Positions 41,417-50,602 of a stretch of 64,000 bases of DNA are shown here, in pieces. Both the position numbers and the translations under genes were made by a program. Location: positions 124,001 to 188,000 of the forward strand of contig NZ_JACTOJ010000007.1 in assembly GCF_032335695.1 (NCBI RefSeq), written 5' to 3'. Numbering within the stretch: the first letter of the stretch is position 1; each line of letters begins with the position of its first letter. Source of the DNA: JACTOJ01 sp032335695. Its GTDB lineage: Bacteria; Bacillota; Clostridia; Clostridiales; Clostridiaceae. The notes beneath the pieces were generated by a model. It was not told the DNA's origin. It ran no database searches and saw nothing but the letters and a program-made list of their open reading frames with translations.

Positions 41417-41590
41417 ATATTCACCTGTGATATGAATCCTTACTTGGAGATATTATTATATCTTTGCACCATATTTTGATATTTAATCTTCTTTTTTAGT
41501 GATATAATACTAACAAAAAACAAACAGTGTGTCAACGCGACACAGTGAGAAGTAGTGATAATGAACCCATCAAATTTAAAACAGAGTCAT

Positions 41591-42385
41591 TTATCTTTCT
41601 AATATCTCTAATACATTTTCTCCTAATACTCGCTTTAGGCTTCTTCTATCCTTAGTGACTGCTTTTACCATTTCTATTCCAAGCTTTGGATTTCCAAAAG
41701 GTGCATCTGAGCTGAAAAGCACACGGCTTGGAATTTCCTTTATGGCTATGCTGGGAGCCATGGTTGTATAAGCTGCCGATAAATCTAAATATATATTGCT
41801 GCTTTCCTTAGCTAGCTTTATGGTTTCTATCCAATTGATTCCTCCCATATGTCCCAATATCACTGGAACTTTATAATATTTTTTAGCTAGTTCTACAATC
41901 TCTTTTATATCCTGGAGAGTTAAGGGATGAAAGGTGTGAATCCAAATAGGTAAGTTTCCAAACTCTTTAGAAGCTTGAAATATAACCTCCAAATCCTTCA
42001 CATGTCCTGAGGCTGGTGAAAATTCTCCCATGCCTAAAAAATCATTTTTTACTATATTTTCTTCTATCCAAATACCGGAATCTTCATAGTTCAGGGTTAA
42101 AGGTACCATACCAAAACCTATAAATTTTGATGGATTTGAAGCTACTGCCTGTTTAAGCTCTTTTGTACTTTTTTTCAGGCTCTTAATTCTTTCTTCCACA
42201 GGTAGTGCTCCTGCTAGTACATTGTTTAATATGGATATTTCTTTTTCTAAAGCTTTTAAATCTTCAGCCTTTTCTGGATGAATTGAGGTGGTGAACAATA
42301 TTGTTTTGTCAACTCCAGCTTCCTCCATCATTAATAGCTGCTTTTCTGTGGGCAGCATTACATGTGCATGACTATCTATTATCAT
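41591..42385 (-). CDS. Amidohydrolase-family protein (TIM-barrel hydrolase)
   Basis: A 264-residue metal-dependent hydrolase of the amidohydrolase_2 type. IIDSHAHVMLP at the start binds the first metal, IWIHTFHP and VILGHMGGINW supply further histidines, and LFSSDAPFG carries the late Asp. This group includes decarboxylases and lactonases; the substrate is unknown. The ATG at 42385 is used in preference to an upstream GTG. It is divergent from an HxlR regulator that probably controls it. Confidence 0.82.
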   Translation of the reverse strand: MIIDSHAHVMLPTEKQLLMMEEAGVDKTILFTTSIHPEKAEDLKALEKEISILNNVLAGALPVEERIKSLKKSTKELKQAVASNPSKFIGFGMVPLTLNYEDSGIWIEENIVKNDFLGMGEFSPASGHVKDLEVIFQASKEFGNLPIWIHTFHPLTLQDIKEIVELAKKYYKVPVILGHMGGINWIETIKLAKESSNIYLDLSAAYTTMAPSIAIKEIPSRVLFSSDAPFGNPKLGIEMVKAVTKDRRSLKRVLGENVLEILER

Positions 42386-42478
42386 TTCAAACACCCTTTC
42401 TTTACTTATCTATTCTTTAACCCTAGACTAACATTAATAAAAAGGCTTTTGAAGTACGCACAAATTTGAAATGAAGTG

Positions 42479-42505
42479 TAGTAAATGATACTATTAAGAT
42501 ATAAT
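42479..42505 (+). promoter_or_regulatory. Candidate promoter and operator of the second HxlR gene
   Basis: TAGTA-AATGA-TACTA (42479-42493) is an inverted repeat with a 5-base spacer, and a TATAAT -10 hexamer lies at 42500-42505, 24 bases before the HxlR start. The repeat occupies the spacer and -35 position, consistent with self-repression. The TACT/AGTA half-sites fit known HxlR-family sites. Confidence 0.45.
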
Positions 42506-42528
42506 GAAGCTTTGAGGAGAATTAAAAA

Positions 42529-42861
42529 ATGTCAAAATCAACAAACATGGATGTAGCATGTCCTATGGACGTTACCATAAATATATTAAGCGGCAAATGG
42601 AAACTAGCTATACTTTGGAATCTCTCAAAAGGTGTGATACGTTTTAATGAGCTTCAAAGATTACTGGAAGGAATAACTCAAAAAACTCTTACTATGCAGC
42701 TTAGAGAATTAGAAACAGATGGTGTGATTTACAGAAAAGTGTACGCAGAAGTGCCTCCAAGAGTTGAATATGGGCTTACTGAGCTAGGAGAAACCATGAG
42801 ACCCATATTAAATTCCATGTGCCAATGGGGAAAAGATTATATAAAAGGGAAAACCAGATAG
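42529..42861 (+). CDS. HxlR-family transcriptional regulator
   Basis: A 110-residue winged helix: ACPMDVTINILSGKWKLAILWNL at the start, IRFNELQRLLEGITQKTLTMQLREL as recognition unit and EVPPRVEYGLTELG as wing. Cys12 (VACPMD) sits at the position used for redox sensing in YodB-like members. GAGGAG lies about 9 bases upstream. It is divergent from the amidohydrolase gene and convergent with a DsbA-like oxidoreductase; either may be its target. Confidence 0.92.
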   Translation: MSKSTNMDVACPMDVTINILSGKWKLAILWNLSKGVIRFNELQRLLEGITQKTLTMQLRELETDGVIYRKVYAEVPPRVEYGLTELGETMRPILNSMCQWGKDYIKGKTR

Positions 42862-42891
42862 TTTTCCCTTAAAAAATCAGTTTTAATTTAA

Positions 42892-43623
42892 TTAGATGCT
42901 GCATTTGCCGTCAGCGCAGCTTCCAGCTTCGGAAGCTTCATCATTTTCCTGCTGTCTAGATAAAAATTCTATCATAGGTGAAGAAAGCTCTTCTTTTTTG
43001 ACCTTATCAAGCACCTCTAAGAATAGATCTGAAGGTTGTGCACCAGAAACTGCATATTTATCATTGAATACAAAGAAAGGAACTCCGCTTATTTTTAGCT
43101 GAGCAGCCTTTTGCTCATCCTTTCTTACATCTTCACTATATTCATTATCCTCTAGCACCTTTAAAGCCTTCTCTCTGTCAAGCCCTACTTCGCTGGCTAG
43201 ATCCGCCAAAACATTATAATCAGATATATTTAAGGAATCTACAAAATAAGCCTTTAAAGTTCTTTCAGAAAACTCCTTAAGTTTACCCTGAGCCTTTGCA
43301 TAATGGTATAATCTATGAGCATCAAAAGTATTTGTTGGTTTTATATCCTCAAAATTATAATCAAGCCCAAGAGCTTTAGCCTGAGCCACTAGTTGATCAT
43401 TAGATGCCTTTGCTTCAGCAACTGATATACCATATTTTTTCGCTATAATCTCATGAATACTCTCATCATATTTTTTCTTAGCTTCTGGATCCAGTTCAAA
43501 GCTCTTAAAAACCACTTCAACTTCATCCTTATGTTCGAATTTATCTAACGCATTTTCTAATCTTCTTTTTCCTATATAGCAAAATGGACATACAAAATCT
43601 GACCATACTTCTATCTTCATCAT
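42892..43623 (-). CDS. DsbA-family (FrnE-like) oxidoreductase
   Basis: A 243-residue cytoplasmic thioredoxin-fold protein with an inserted helical domain. The active site is VCPFC (Cys12, Cys15) after IEVWSD, and the cis-Pro loop is SGVPFFVFNDKYAVSGAQP. This is the FrnE/2-hydroxychromene-carboxylate-isomerase-like group. It also has two C-terminal cysteines in SCADGKC, an extension seen in some clostridial members that could bind metal or form a second redox pair. No signal peptide. It likely handles disulfide or small-thiol exchange. Confidence 0.9.
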   Translation of the reverse strand: MMKIEVWSDFVCPFCYIGKRRLENALDKFEHKDEVEVVFKSFELDPEAKKKYDESIHEIIAKKYGISVAEAKASNDQLVAQAKALGLDYNFEDIKPTNTFDAHRLYHYAKAQGKLKEFSERTLKAYFVDSLNISDYNVLADLASEVGLDREKALKVLEDNEYSEDVRKDEQKAAQLKISGVPFFVFNDKYAVSGAQPSDLFLEVLDKVKKEELSSPMIEFLSRQQENDEASEAGSCADGKCSI

Positions 43624-43711
43624 TAAATCCTCCTAAAATTCTCAAAATTGATTTTTATACACCCATATTGTAACATATTATTTTATAAAATTAAATAGTA
43701 AACAATAATTA

Positions 43712-44548
43712 TTATAAATTAACTAGTATATTTTTTATTTCCGCAATTATATTTTCGTATTCTTCCTTATCTAAAAGCCTGAAATATAGACTTTTCAAGA
43801 ATTGTTTTTTATTAACTTTCGAATGATACTTTTGAATATAACTTAAATTATCCTCTTCCATTATCAAATCCTTAAGCCATTCTATTACTTCCGAATTATT
43901 CAAAAGCTTTGCATTTATAGCACTCTCCAAAGGTGTTGCCATTCTTTCGTATTCTTCATCAATATATCCATAATAGCCTATAGCCGCTTTAAACTTTATT
44001 GTATCCAATATAGCTATTACATCCTTTTTTTCAAAGCAGCTGCATTGCAGAAGCTCATCCAAGGCATCTGCAGTATGCGCTGCAGAATGAGCCCAGCCTT
44101 TTACTTCAACATATCCTCTCAAGTCCTTTTCCTTAAGCATATATTCTATGAGCTTATTCTTTATATCATACAAGGTATCATTTTCTATAAATTCTTCTTC
44201 CCTATGTTTGTACAAAATAAGTGCTACTATAAGTACAGAGAAAGTTCTTTTAAAAACCGCATCTTCGTCAGCTTCATATAATTTATAAAAAACATGTTCA
44301 TTGTCCATGCTAATAGCCAACAATTTTTTAAGTTCCTCTGAATTTAATTTTTTTTCCATGATCCAATGAAATAAAACCTCATATATGAGTTCATCCCTAA
44401 GTTCTGAATCTAAAGAACCTATATTATCCATCATTTCCAAGGCTAATAAAAAATGCTCTTCTCCATTGGGTAATAAATATTTATTGTTTTTTATCTCCGA
44501 TAATTTCTCTTTTAATTCAAATTCTTTATCCTTCAAAGATTTCACCAC
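43712..44548 (-). CDS. DUF2785-family protein
   Basis: A 278-residue soluble, almost entirely helical protein. LALEMMDNIGSLDSELRDEL near the start, KGWAHSAAHTADALDELL in the middle (with paired histidines) and a glutamate-rich body match DUF2785 proteins. Their function is unknown; the helical repeats suggest a binding scaffold. It is monocistronic and not linked by context to its neighbours. Confidence 0.85.
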   Translation of the reverse strand: MVKSLKDKEFELKEKLSEIKNNKYLLPNGEEHFLLALEMMDNIGSLDSELRDELIYEVLFHWIMEKKLNSEELKKLLAISMDNEHVFYKLYEADEDAVFKRTFSVLIVALILYKHREEEFIENDTLYDIKNKLIEYMLKEKDLRGYVEVKGWAHSAAHTADALDELLQCSCFEKKDVIAILDTIKFKAAIGYYGYIDEEYERMATPLESAINAKLLNNSEVIEWLKDLIMEEDNLSYIQKYHSKVNKKQFLKSLYFRLLDKEEYENIIAEIKNILVNL

Positions 44549-44727
44549 TTTCTTTTAAACATGCTTCCATTATAAGGGTGATAGATCAAAAAGTATATCT
44601 ATTTTATTTTGAAATATAATTGTCATTTTGCATAAAAACTTGAATTAAGTATGAATATTTCTAGGAATATTTAATTTCCTCTAAGCAGAAAATACTCTTG
44701 AAATTTATAAAACAAGGAGGTAATAGC

Positions 44728-44943
44728 ATGAGTAATGAAATCGCTCCCCAGGAAGCTTTTGGAACGCATGAACTTATAAGCTTTAAAAATGTATGCTTAA
44801 CAAAATCTGTTACAATGTCACCTTTAATTTCTGACCAAGGCTTAAAAGCTATTTTGGAGGAAAATATAAATACAGAAAAGAGACAAATTACCGAATTAAA
44901 AGGTTTAATAGAAAAAGCGGCTGCTTGCGCTGCAAGCAAGTAA
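44728..44943 (+). CDS. Small spore-coat-associated protein
   Basis: A 71-residue protein that begins MSNEIAPQEAFGTHELISF and ends in an alanine/cysteine-rich KAAACAASK. AGGAGG is 8 bases upstream of ATG 44728. It is followed 37 bases later by a CotF-type coat gene, and similar pairs of small coat-like genes are common in clostridia. The partial likeness to the CotF N-terminal helix (HELISFKNVCLTKSV) supports a coat role, but a coat function is inferred mainly from context. Confidence 0.65.
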   Translation: MSNEIAPQEAFGTHELISFKNVCLTKSVTMSPLISDQGLKAILEENINTEKRQITELKGLIEKAAACAASK

Positions 44944-44980
44944 TTAGGCTATATCTTAAGAGAAGAAAGAAGGGTTAACA

Positions 44981-45277
44981 ATGAATTCAGTATTGGAAAG
45001 CGTAACTGGTATGGATAAGCTGAATGATCAAATTATTGCTGAAGATTTCTTAATTGCAGCAAAGACTAGTATTAAAAACTATTCAGTAGCTCTTTCTGTA
45101 TCTACTACACCTGAAGTAAGGAATATATTTAAAAAACATTTAGATGAAGCTATTTCTTGTCACGAAAAGATAACTAACTACATGATAGCAAAGGGGTATT
45201 GTGTACCTAATGACCCTGCAAAGCAGTTTCAAATGGATATACAGGCAGCGGACACTGCATTTAATCTAGTAAAATGA
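44981..45277 (+). CDS. CotF-family spore coat protein
   Basis: A 98-residue four-helix protein. LNDQIIAEDFLIAAKTSIKN, then YSVALSVSTTPEVRNIFKKH and HEKITNYMIAKGYCVPND are typical of the CotF coat-protein family, which share a ferritin-like helical core. It is expected in the spore coat, expressed in the mother cell late in sporulation. GAAAGAAGGG precedes the ATG. It is downstream of a second small coat-like gene and probably co-transcribed with it. Confidence 0.85.
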   Translation: MNSVLESVTGMDKLNDQIIAEDFLIAAKTSIKNYSVALSVSTTPEVRNIFKKHLDEAISCHEKITNYMIAKGYCVPNDPAKQFQMDIQAADTAFNLVK

Positions 45278-45324
45278 AAAATAATATAGGCTGTTTTTAC
45301 TTTATTTTTTTAATTGTGCAAAAC

Positions 45325-45367
45325 AAAATCTCCATATTACATACAAAATATGTAATATGGAGATTTT
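45325..45367. terminator. Bidirectional terminator
   Basis: A perfect 19-bp stem (45325-45343 with 45349-45367) with a 5-base loop and A/T runs on both sides. It lies between the convergent coat and nitroreductase genes and touches the latter's end. Confidence 0.85.
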
Positions 45368-45369
45368 AG

Positions 45370-46107
45370 CTATTTCATGTAAAAACCATGTTTTTCTAGA
45401 AAACTCTTCATGTGAGGCCTTATGACTCTGCTCATCATATTGGACATCATTCCTGACCAAGTGTCGTCCCTTTCACCATTAGTTCTTTCCAAATAGTACT
45501 TTCTTATACTTTCATCATATGTTTTTATTCTTTCCAAATCTCCTTCTGTATTATATTTCTCTCTTTTAAATATCACTTCCATGGGAAGCCTCTGCTTTTT
45601 ATCTGGATTATCATCAGGATATCCTAAACACATTCCAAATAGGGGATACAGGTTCTCTGGTATATTAATCATTTGACTTATTTCTTCAGGATTATTTCTT
45701 ATGCCTCCTATGTATACTCCTCCAAGTCCTAGGGACTCTGCAGCAATCATGGCATTTTGAGCAGCTAAGGCAGTGTCCACCGTAGCAGTTATAAAGTTTT
45801 CTGTATACCCTTGCACCATTTCCTTGCCATTCATATCGCAGGCAAGCTTATGTCTGGATACATCTGCGCAGAACATTAGAAACAAAGGGCATTCTTCTAT
45901 ATACTTCTGTTCTCCAGCTAATTTTGCAATCTTTTTTCTGCTGTTTTCATCATCTATTCTTATTATAGTATATGCCTGTATTAAATTTGAGGTAGAGGCA
46001 CTCTGGGCCGCTTCAATAATGGCTTTTACCTTATCTTCCTCAATTGCTTTACTCTTATATTTTCTAATGGATCTATGATTTTTAATAAGCTCTATAACCT
46101 GATTCAT
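45370..46107 (-). CDS. NfsA-type nitroreductase
   Basis: A 245-residue FMN-dependent, NADPH-type nitroreductase: IKNHRSIRKYKSKAIEEDKV at the start binds FMN phosphate, AAQNAMIAAESLGLGGVYIGG is the central helix-turn, and the C-terminal segment (about residues 200-245) is the arm that defines the NfsA/Frp group. It reduces nitro compounds, quinones or flavins in the cytoplasm. AGGAGAAAAGCT precedes the ATG. Monocistronic. Confidence 0.9.
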   Translation of the reverse strand: MNQVIELIKNHRSIRKYKSKAIEEDKVKAIIEAAQSASTSNLIQAYTIIRIDDENSRKKIAKLAGEQKYIEECPLFLMFCADVSRHKLACDMNGKEMVQGYTENFITATVDTALAAQNAMIAAESLGLGGVYIGGIRNNPEEISQMINIPENLYPLFGMCLGYPDDNPDKKQRLPMEVIFKREKYNTEGDLERIKTYDESIRKYYLERTNGERDDTWSGMMSNMMSRVIRPHMKSFLEKHGFYMK

Positions 46108-46291
46108 AGCTTTTCTCCTTTCATAAATAGGCTTTATTCCATTACTATAGTTTATCTATAATAAAGTCTTTTAAAACTTGTATTTCCATAATTATATCAT
46201 ATCATTTTATTATTCAACATTTTCCTTCCATGTTTTTCTTAGTATATTATACAGCGCACTGATAATACTAGCTTTACAGGAGGTGATATTT

Positions 46292-47935
46292 TTGGGTAAA
46301 TTACGCGAAAAGCTTCCTAATTTATTCTTATTTAACGAACCAGAAAAAAAGGAAGAATTCATCCTTAGAGAAACTGAAGAAGAAAAAGCAAGCAGTGAAG
46401 ATAATTCTAATGCTGATACTAATGATAATCCAAAAGTTAATGCTGCCCTAATTGATAATCTGAATTATCTAAAAGGCAGATACTCAGTTCCCCTAAATGC
46501 AGATGTAATAACCAGAGAATTCAGCATCACCATAGGCGATAAAAAAACTAATGCTTTTATAATATTTTTTGATGGAATGATAGATAAAAAATCAATAAAC
46601 GACAATGTGCTTGAACCTCTGATGCTTCTATCTAGCTTAAATATCAAATACATTGATGAAAATAATATAGCAGCCTGCGTAAAGAATCAACTGCTTCCTT
46701 ACAATCAAATAAAAGAAACTGCTGAATTTATTAAATTGATGGATGAAGTTAGCTCTGGTTCCTGCGCATTATTTATAGATGGACTTGATATATGTTTTTG
46801 TGCTGATGTGAAAGGCTATGAGCACAGATCTGTGGAAAAGCCAAACAACGAGCTTGTAATTAGAGGTCCTCAAGAGGGCTTCAATGAAACCTTAAGGGTT
46901 AATACAGCTCTAATTAGAAAAAGAATTAAAAACGAAAATCTTATAGTAGAAAATATAGAGGTAGGCGCAAGAAGCAAAACTCCTTGTGCCGTCCTCTATA
47001 TAAAAGATATCGTCAATGATTCTCTAATAAACGAAATAAGAAAGAGGATATCAAGCATAGACACAGATTATATTATTGATTCTGGAGAATTAGAGCAATT
47101 TATAGAGGACAAAACTTTTTTTCCTGCTCCTCAGATGCTTGGCACTGAAAGGCCAGACAGAGTAGCATCCATGCTCTTAGAGGGCAGAGTTGGGATAATA
47201 GTAAATGGAAGCCCCTATTGCTTAGTGGCACCTATAACTTTTTATGACTTAATGCATTCTCCAGAAGATATTTATACAAGATTTCCTATTGGTAATCTGC
47301 TCCGCTTTATTAGACTAATCGGAGTGTTTTCAGCGTTACTTTTACCCAGCTTTTATATAGCTATAACAAATTTCCACCATGAAATGATCCCTACCAGCTT
47401 GCTCTTAGCTATAGAAGCTTCTCGTGAAAAAGTTCCTTTTCCATCCGTACTGGAAATATTGTTGATGGAATTATCCTTTGAACTTATCCGAGAAGCTGGC
47501 ATTAGAATTCCTGGTCCAATAGGACCTACTCTAGGTATCATAGGCGCTATCATATTAGGGCAAGCTGCCGTTGCTGCCAATATAGTAAGTCCAATTCTGA
47601 TAATAATAGTAGCTGTAACAGGCATAGGCTCCTTTGCAATGCCTAATTTTGACTTAGGGCTTCAATTTAGGATTCTCAGATTTGGCTATATTATCTTAGC
47701 TGCTATGTCTGGTTTTTTAGGAATTGCCACTGGAATTTTTATTCATGGACTATATCTGTGCAGTGCTAAATCCTTTGGTGTACCTTTCCTTGCTCCTTAT
47801 GCTCCTAAGACATCTGGAGGGTATAGATCAGAATTCATCAAGGCTCCAATATGGGCTCAAGAAGAAAGAGCAGATTACTTCAATACAAAGGATAGTAAAA
47901 AGCAGCCAAACAAAAGCAGAGGATGGACGAAATGA
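46292..47935 (+). CDS. gerKA: Spore germination receptor subunit A (GerA/GerKA family)
   Basis: A 547-residue protein: hydrophilic N-terminal domain (about 1-270), NTALIRKRIKNENLIVENIEVG, and five membrane helices (about 300-520) with SFELIREAGIRIPGPIGPT, the family hallmark. It is the A subunit of a nutrient germinant receptor in the inner spore membrane. A TTG start at 46292 is used because AGGAGG lies 9 bases upstream; the frame is open further up but without a site. First gene of the A-B-C operon. Confidence 0.92.
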   Translation: MGKLREKLPNLFLFNEPEKKEEFILRETEEEKASSEDNSNADTNDNPKVNAALIDNLNYLKGRYSVPLNADVITREFSITIGDKKTNAFIIFFDGMIDKKSINDNVLEPLMLLSSLNIKYIDENNIAACVKNQLLPYNQIKETAEFIKLMDEVSSGSCALFIDGLDICFCADVKGYEHRSVEKPNNELVIRGPQEGFNETLRVNTALIRKRIKNENLIVENIEVGARSKTPCAVLYIKDIVNDSLINEIRKRISSIDTDYIIDSGELEQFIEDKTFFPAPQMLGTERPDRVASMLLEGRVGIIVNGSPYCLVAPITFYDLMHSPEDIYTRFPIGNLLRFIRLIGVFSALLLPSFYIAITNFHHEMIPTSLLLAIEASREKVPFPSVLEILLMELSFELIREAGIRIPGPIGPTLGIIGAIILGQAAVAANIVSPILIIIVAVTGIGSFAMPNFDLGLQFRILRFGYIILAAMSGFLGIATGIFIHGLYLCSAKSFGVPFLAPYAPKTSGGYRSEFIKAPIWAQEERADYFNTKDSKKQPNKSRGWTK

Positions 47936-47960
47936 AAATTAGTATACGGAGGTGTATGAA

Positions 47961-49073
47961 ATGGATTCAAATATTACATTCGGCATATGGGGAGGAACCT
48001 GTCTTATTATAAATTCAGTATGTTCAAGAGTATTTTTAAATTTTCCTCGCCAAATTATTGAAGTTGCAGGCAGCGCTGCTTGGATGATAGTGATATATAT
48101 TTTTACAATTATGTTGATTTTATTTTCATTAATACAAAAACTATTTTCTAAATTTGAAGGTAAAGATATCATTGATATAAGCGAAGAAGCCATGGGTAAT
48201 GTTGGCAGAGTTATTGTTGGAACATTAATAATCCTCCTTCTTTTTTCCATAGGCTGCATAATACTAAGAGAATACTCAGAAAACATGAAAACTATCGCAC
48301 TGGCTGACTCTCCTATAGGTTTTGTATCTTGGTTTTTTTTAGCAGGTATGGCTTTTGGAGCTTTCTTAGGTATAGAACCCTTAGTAAGATTTCATTCCTT
48401 AGCAGTACCTTTGATAGTATCCACCTTTTTATTTATTGTATTAGCAGTTATGCCTTACTATGATTCCTCAAATTTTGCTCCTTGGCTTGGCAATGGTCCT
48501 ACTAAAATATTAGGTTCTGGTTTTTTTAGCACATCCATTTTTTCTCCAATTTTGTATTTATTTTTAATTCCTCCTTTCATCAAAACCAACAAAAATTTTA
48601 AAATTATCGGTTATTTAGGTATTTCAATATGTGCATTTCTCTTGTTTGTATCTGTTGTAACTTATACTTCAGTGTATCATTATCCCACTAGTCTTGAAAG
48701 CTTTCTTCCCACCTTTCAATTAGCCAGATTGATAAATTTTGAAAGATTTTTCGAAAGAATAGAATCTGTTTTTATGCTGGCTTGGGCGGCCTCTGCATTA
48801 CTCTACCTAAGCATAATAATGTTTTTTATTCTTTATACATTCAAAAAAACTTTTAAACTTCAATATTATAAACCTCTTATTTTTATATCCACTATTTTAT
48901 TATTTAACCTTAGCCTGCTTCCTCCCAATCTAATATCCGCCATAGATTTAGAGGTTAAATATTACAGCCGATTATCTTTAATAATTACGCTGCTGTTACC
49001 ACTTTTGGTAGCTTTTATAGGTAATATTAGGCAAAGAAAGAAGGTTAACAATAATAATGAGAAAAATCATTAG
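47961..49073 (+). CDS. gerKB: Spore germination receptor subunit B (GerKB family)
   Basis: A 370-residue membrane protein with ten helices, of the amino-acid/polyamine/organocation transporter type to which GerB subunits belong. It is the presumed germinant-binding subunit. Helix 1 (ITFGIWGGTCLIINSV) and WLGNGPTKILGSGFF are characteristic. The ATG at 47961 has GGAGG 8 bases upstream; a GTG three codons earlier is too close to that site. It overlaps the C subunit gene by 17 bases. Confidence 0.9.
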   Translation: MDSNITFGIWGGTCLIINSVCSRVFLNFPRQIIEVAGSAAWMIVIYIFTIMLILFSLIQKLFSKFEGKDIIDISEEAMGNVGRVIVGTLIILLLFSIGCIILREYSENMKTIALADSPIGFVSWFFLAGMAFGAFLGIEPLVRFHSLAVPLIVSTFLFIVLAVMPYYDSSNFAPWLGNGPTKILGSGFFSTSIFSPILYLFLIPPFIKTNKNFKIIGYLGISICAFLLFVSVVTYTSVYHYPTSLESFLPTFQLARLINFERFFERIESVFMLAWAASALLYLSIIMFFILYTFKKTFKLQYYKPLIFISTILLFNLSLLPPNLISAIDLEVKYYSRLSLIITLLLPLLVAFIGNIRQRKKVNNNNEKNH

Positions 49074-50382
49074 TGTGCTTTTAATTTTCACTGTCTCTTG
49101 TGGTCTTTTTAGCGGCTGCTATGACAAAAGAGAAATAGATGATCAAACCTATGTCATAGCCATAGGCATGGATAAAGGCACTGTTCAGCCTCTAAAACTA
49201 ACTCTCCAATATGCTATGACTCAATCAGTAGGCGGCGGAAGCAGTGGAGGTGGAAGTTCTAGCGGAGGTGGAAATAAGGTTTTATCTTCAGTTACTATAG
49301 ACACCGAAACCTTTAATTCTGGAATAACCGCTGCCAATGGCTTTATAGGGAAGAGAATAAATATGTCCCATGCCATAGTCCTAGTGATATCAAAAGAATT
49401 AGCCAAGGAGGGAATAAGCAAATACATCTATGGTCTATCTAGAGAAAGACATTATAGACCATCCATGTTTGTAGCTGTAGCTAGGGGATCTGCTGAGGGT
49501 TATTTAAATTCCATTAATCCCCTTCAAGAGGTTGATCCTTCAAAATATTATCAATTACTTTTTAACGCTTACAAATTTACAGGTTATACAGCTAATACTC
49601 AATTTTTTAACTTCTATACTCATATGACAGCACTAGATATGCAAGCCGTAGCTGTATTAGCTGGAGTTTCAAGATATCAAAATTCTGATGAATTTAAATC
49701 TAAATATTCAACCTATAAGAAAAAGAATAAGATTCATCCCTCTGAAGGAGATTTCAAGGCTGGAGATATTCCTGAGAATAATGCCGAAAAAGGAGAAATA
49801 ATGGGGCTTGCTATGTTTAATGGTGACAAAATGATAGGAGAATTGGATGGCGATGAAACCGAAAGCTATCTAATGGTAACTGGAGAATTTCATCAATCAT
49901 ACGTCTCTGTTCCAGATCCTAAATTTCCTCAGGAATCCGTTTTGCTTAGAATAGAAAAAAGAAAAAAGCCTAAATATAAAACAAAATTTATAAATGGAAA
50001 ATCAGAAATATCTATAGATATAAAGCTAGAGGGTGATTTTGTATCCATACAAAGCGGATATAATTATGAAAATTCAAAAAACTTTTCAATCATAGAAAAT
50101 GCAGCTTCGGAGCTTATATCTAAGCGAATAAATGAAACACTTAACAAAACAGCCAAAGACTATAATTGCGATATCTTTGGCTTTGGCAAATCTGTAAAGA
50201 AAATATTTTTAACAAATAAAAAATGGGAAGAGTTTAAGTGGCTTGATAAGTATAAAGCTTCTTCTTTTACAGTTAATGTGGATTTAAAGCTTAGAAGGAC
50301 TGGCCTCATAATACGAACCTCTCCAACTCCAATAGCAGAAGGCGGTGAAAGCTCAAAAAATGAGTCTTCAGAGGATAATTAG
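49057..50382 (+). CDS. gerKC: Spore germination receptor subunit C lipoprotein (GerKC family)
   Basis: A 441-residue lipoprotein: signal peptide with lipobox LFSGC (Cys at about residue 21), then YDKREIDDQTYVIAIGMDKG, the family start. The body ends in a domain of the Ger(x)C type (VDLKLRRTGLI). Between residues about 55 and 75 there is a Gly/Ser-rich tract (SVGGGSSGGGSSSGGG), a flexible insertion not found in most members. It is anchored to the inner spore membrane and is needed for receptor function. It overlaps subunit B by 17 bases. Confidence 0.92.
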   Translation: MRKIISVLLIFTVSCGLFSGCYDKREIDDQTYVIAIGMDKGTVQPLKLTLQYAMTQSVGGGSSGGGSSSGGGNKVLSSVTIDTETFNSGITAANGFIGKRINMSHAIVLVISKELAKEGISKYIYGLSRERHYRPSMFVAVARGSAEGYLNSINPLQEVDPSKYYQLLFNAYKFTGYTANTQFFNFYTHMTALDMQAVAVLAGVSRYQNSDEFKSKYSTYKKKNKIHPSEGDFKAGDIPENNAEKGEIMGLAMFNGDKMIGELDGDETESYLMVTGEFHQSYVSVPDPKFPQESVLLRIEKRKKPKYKTKFINGKSEISIDIKLEGDFVSIQSGYNYENSKNFSIIENAASELISKRINETLNKTAKDYNCDIFGFGKSVKKIFLTNKKWEEFKWLDKYKASSFTVNVDLKLRRTGLIIRTSPTPIAEGGESSKNESSEDN

Positions 50383-50533
50383 TATACTGATAATGTGTTG
50401 GGTGATTATCTACACCCTGAGCTATGGTCTATGGTCTTGGAAAAACGATAATAAATTAGGTGGTTTCGCTGTAATAACCTTGGCCCTTATACTCATAGCT
50501 GTCTCTGTCATATCTTCTATAATAAGAAGTTAG
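50360..50533 (+). CDS. Small two-helix protein at the end of the ger operon
   Basis: A 57-residue membrane protein with two helices (IISILIMCWVIIYTLSYGLW and FAVITLALILIAVSVIS) joined by a short polar loop, KNDNKLGG. It overlaps the GerKC gene by 23 bases and is followed by a terminator. Small two-helix D subunits are known at the ends of some ger operons, which fits this size and position. An upstream GTG (50345) is an alternative start. Confidence 0.65.
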   Translation: MSLQRIISILIMCWVIIYTLSYGLWSWKNDNKLGGFAVITLALILIAVSVISSIIRS

Positions 50534-50537
50534 CTGT

Positions 50538-50571
50538 TAAAAAGAGCCTTAGCCAAAAGCTAAAGCTCTTT
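50538..50571 (+). terminator. Rho-independent terminator of the ger operon
   Basis: AAAGAGC-c-TTAGC (50540-50552) pairs with GCTAA-AGCTCTTT (50558-50570), followed by a T-rich tail. Confidence 0.8.
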
Positions 50572-50602
50572 TCTTATTTCCAGGATACTTCTGCTGCTTT
50601 TC

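Noticed and set aside
46178..46291. N-terminal extension of the GerKA frame by 38 codons
   Set aside because: There is no ribosome site at its start, the sequence (YFHNYIISFYYSTF) is unlike the family, and a TTG with AGGAGG lies at 46292.
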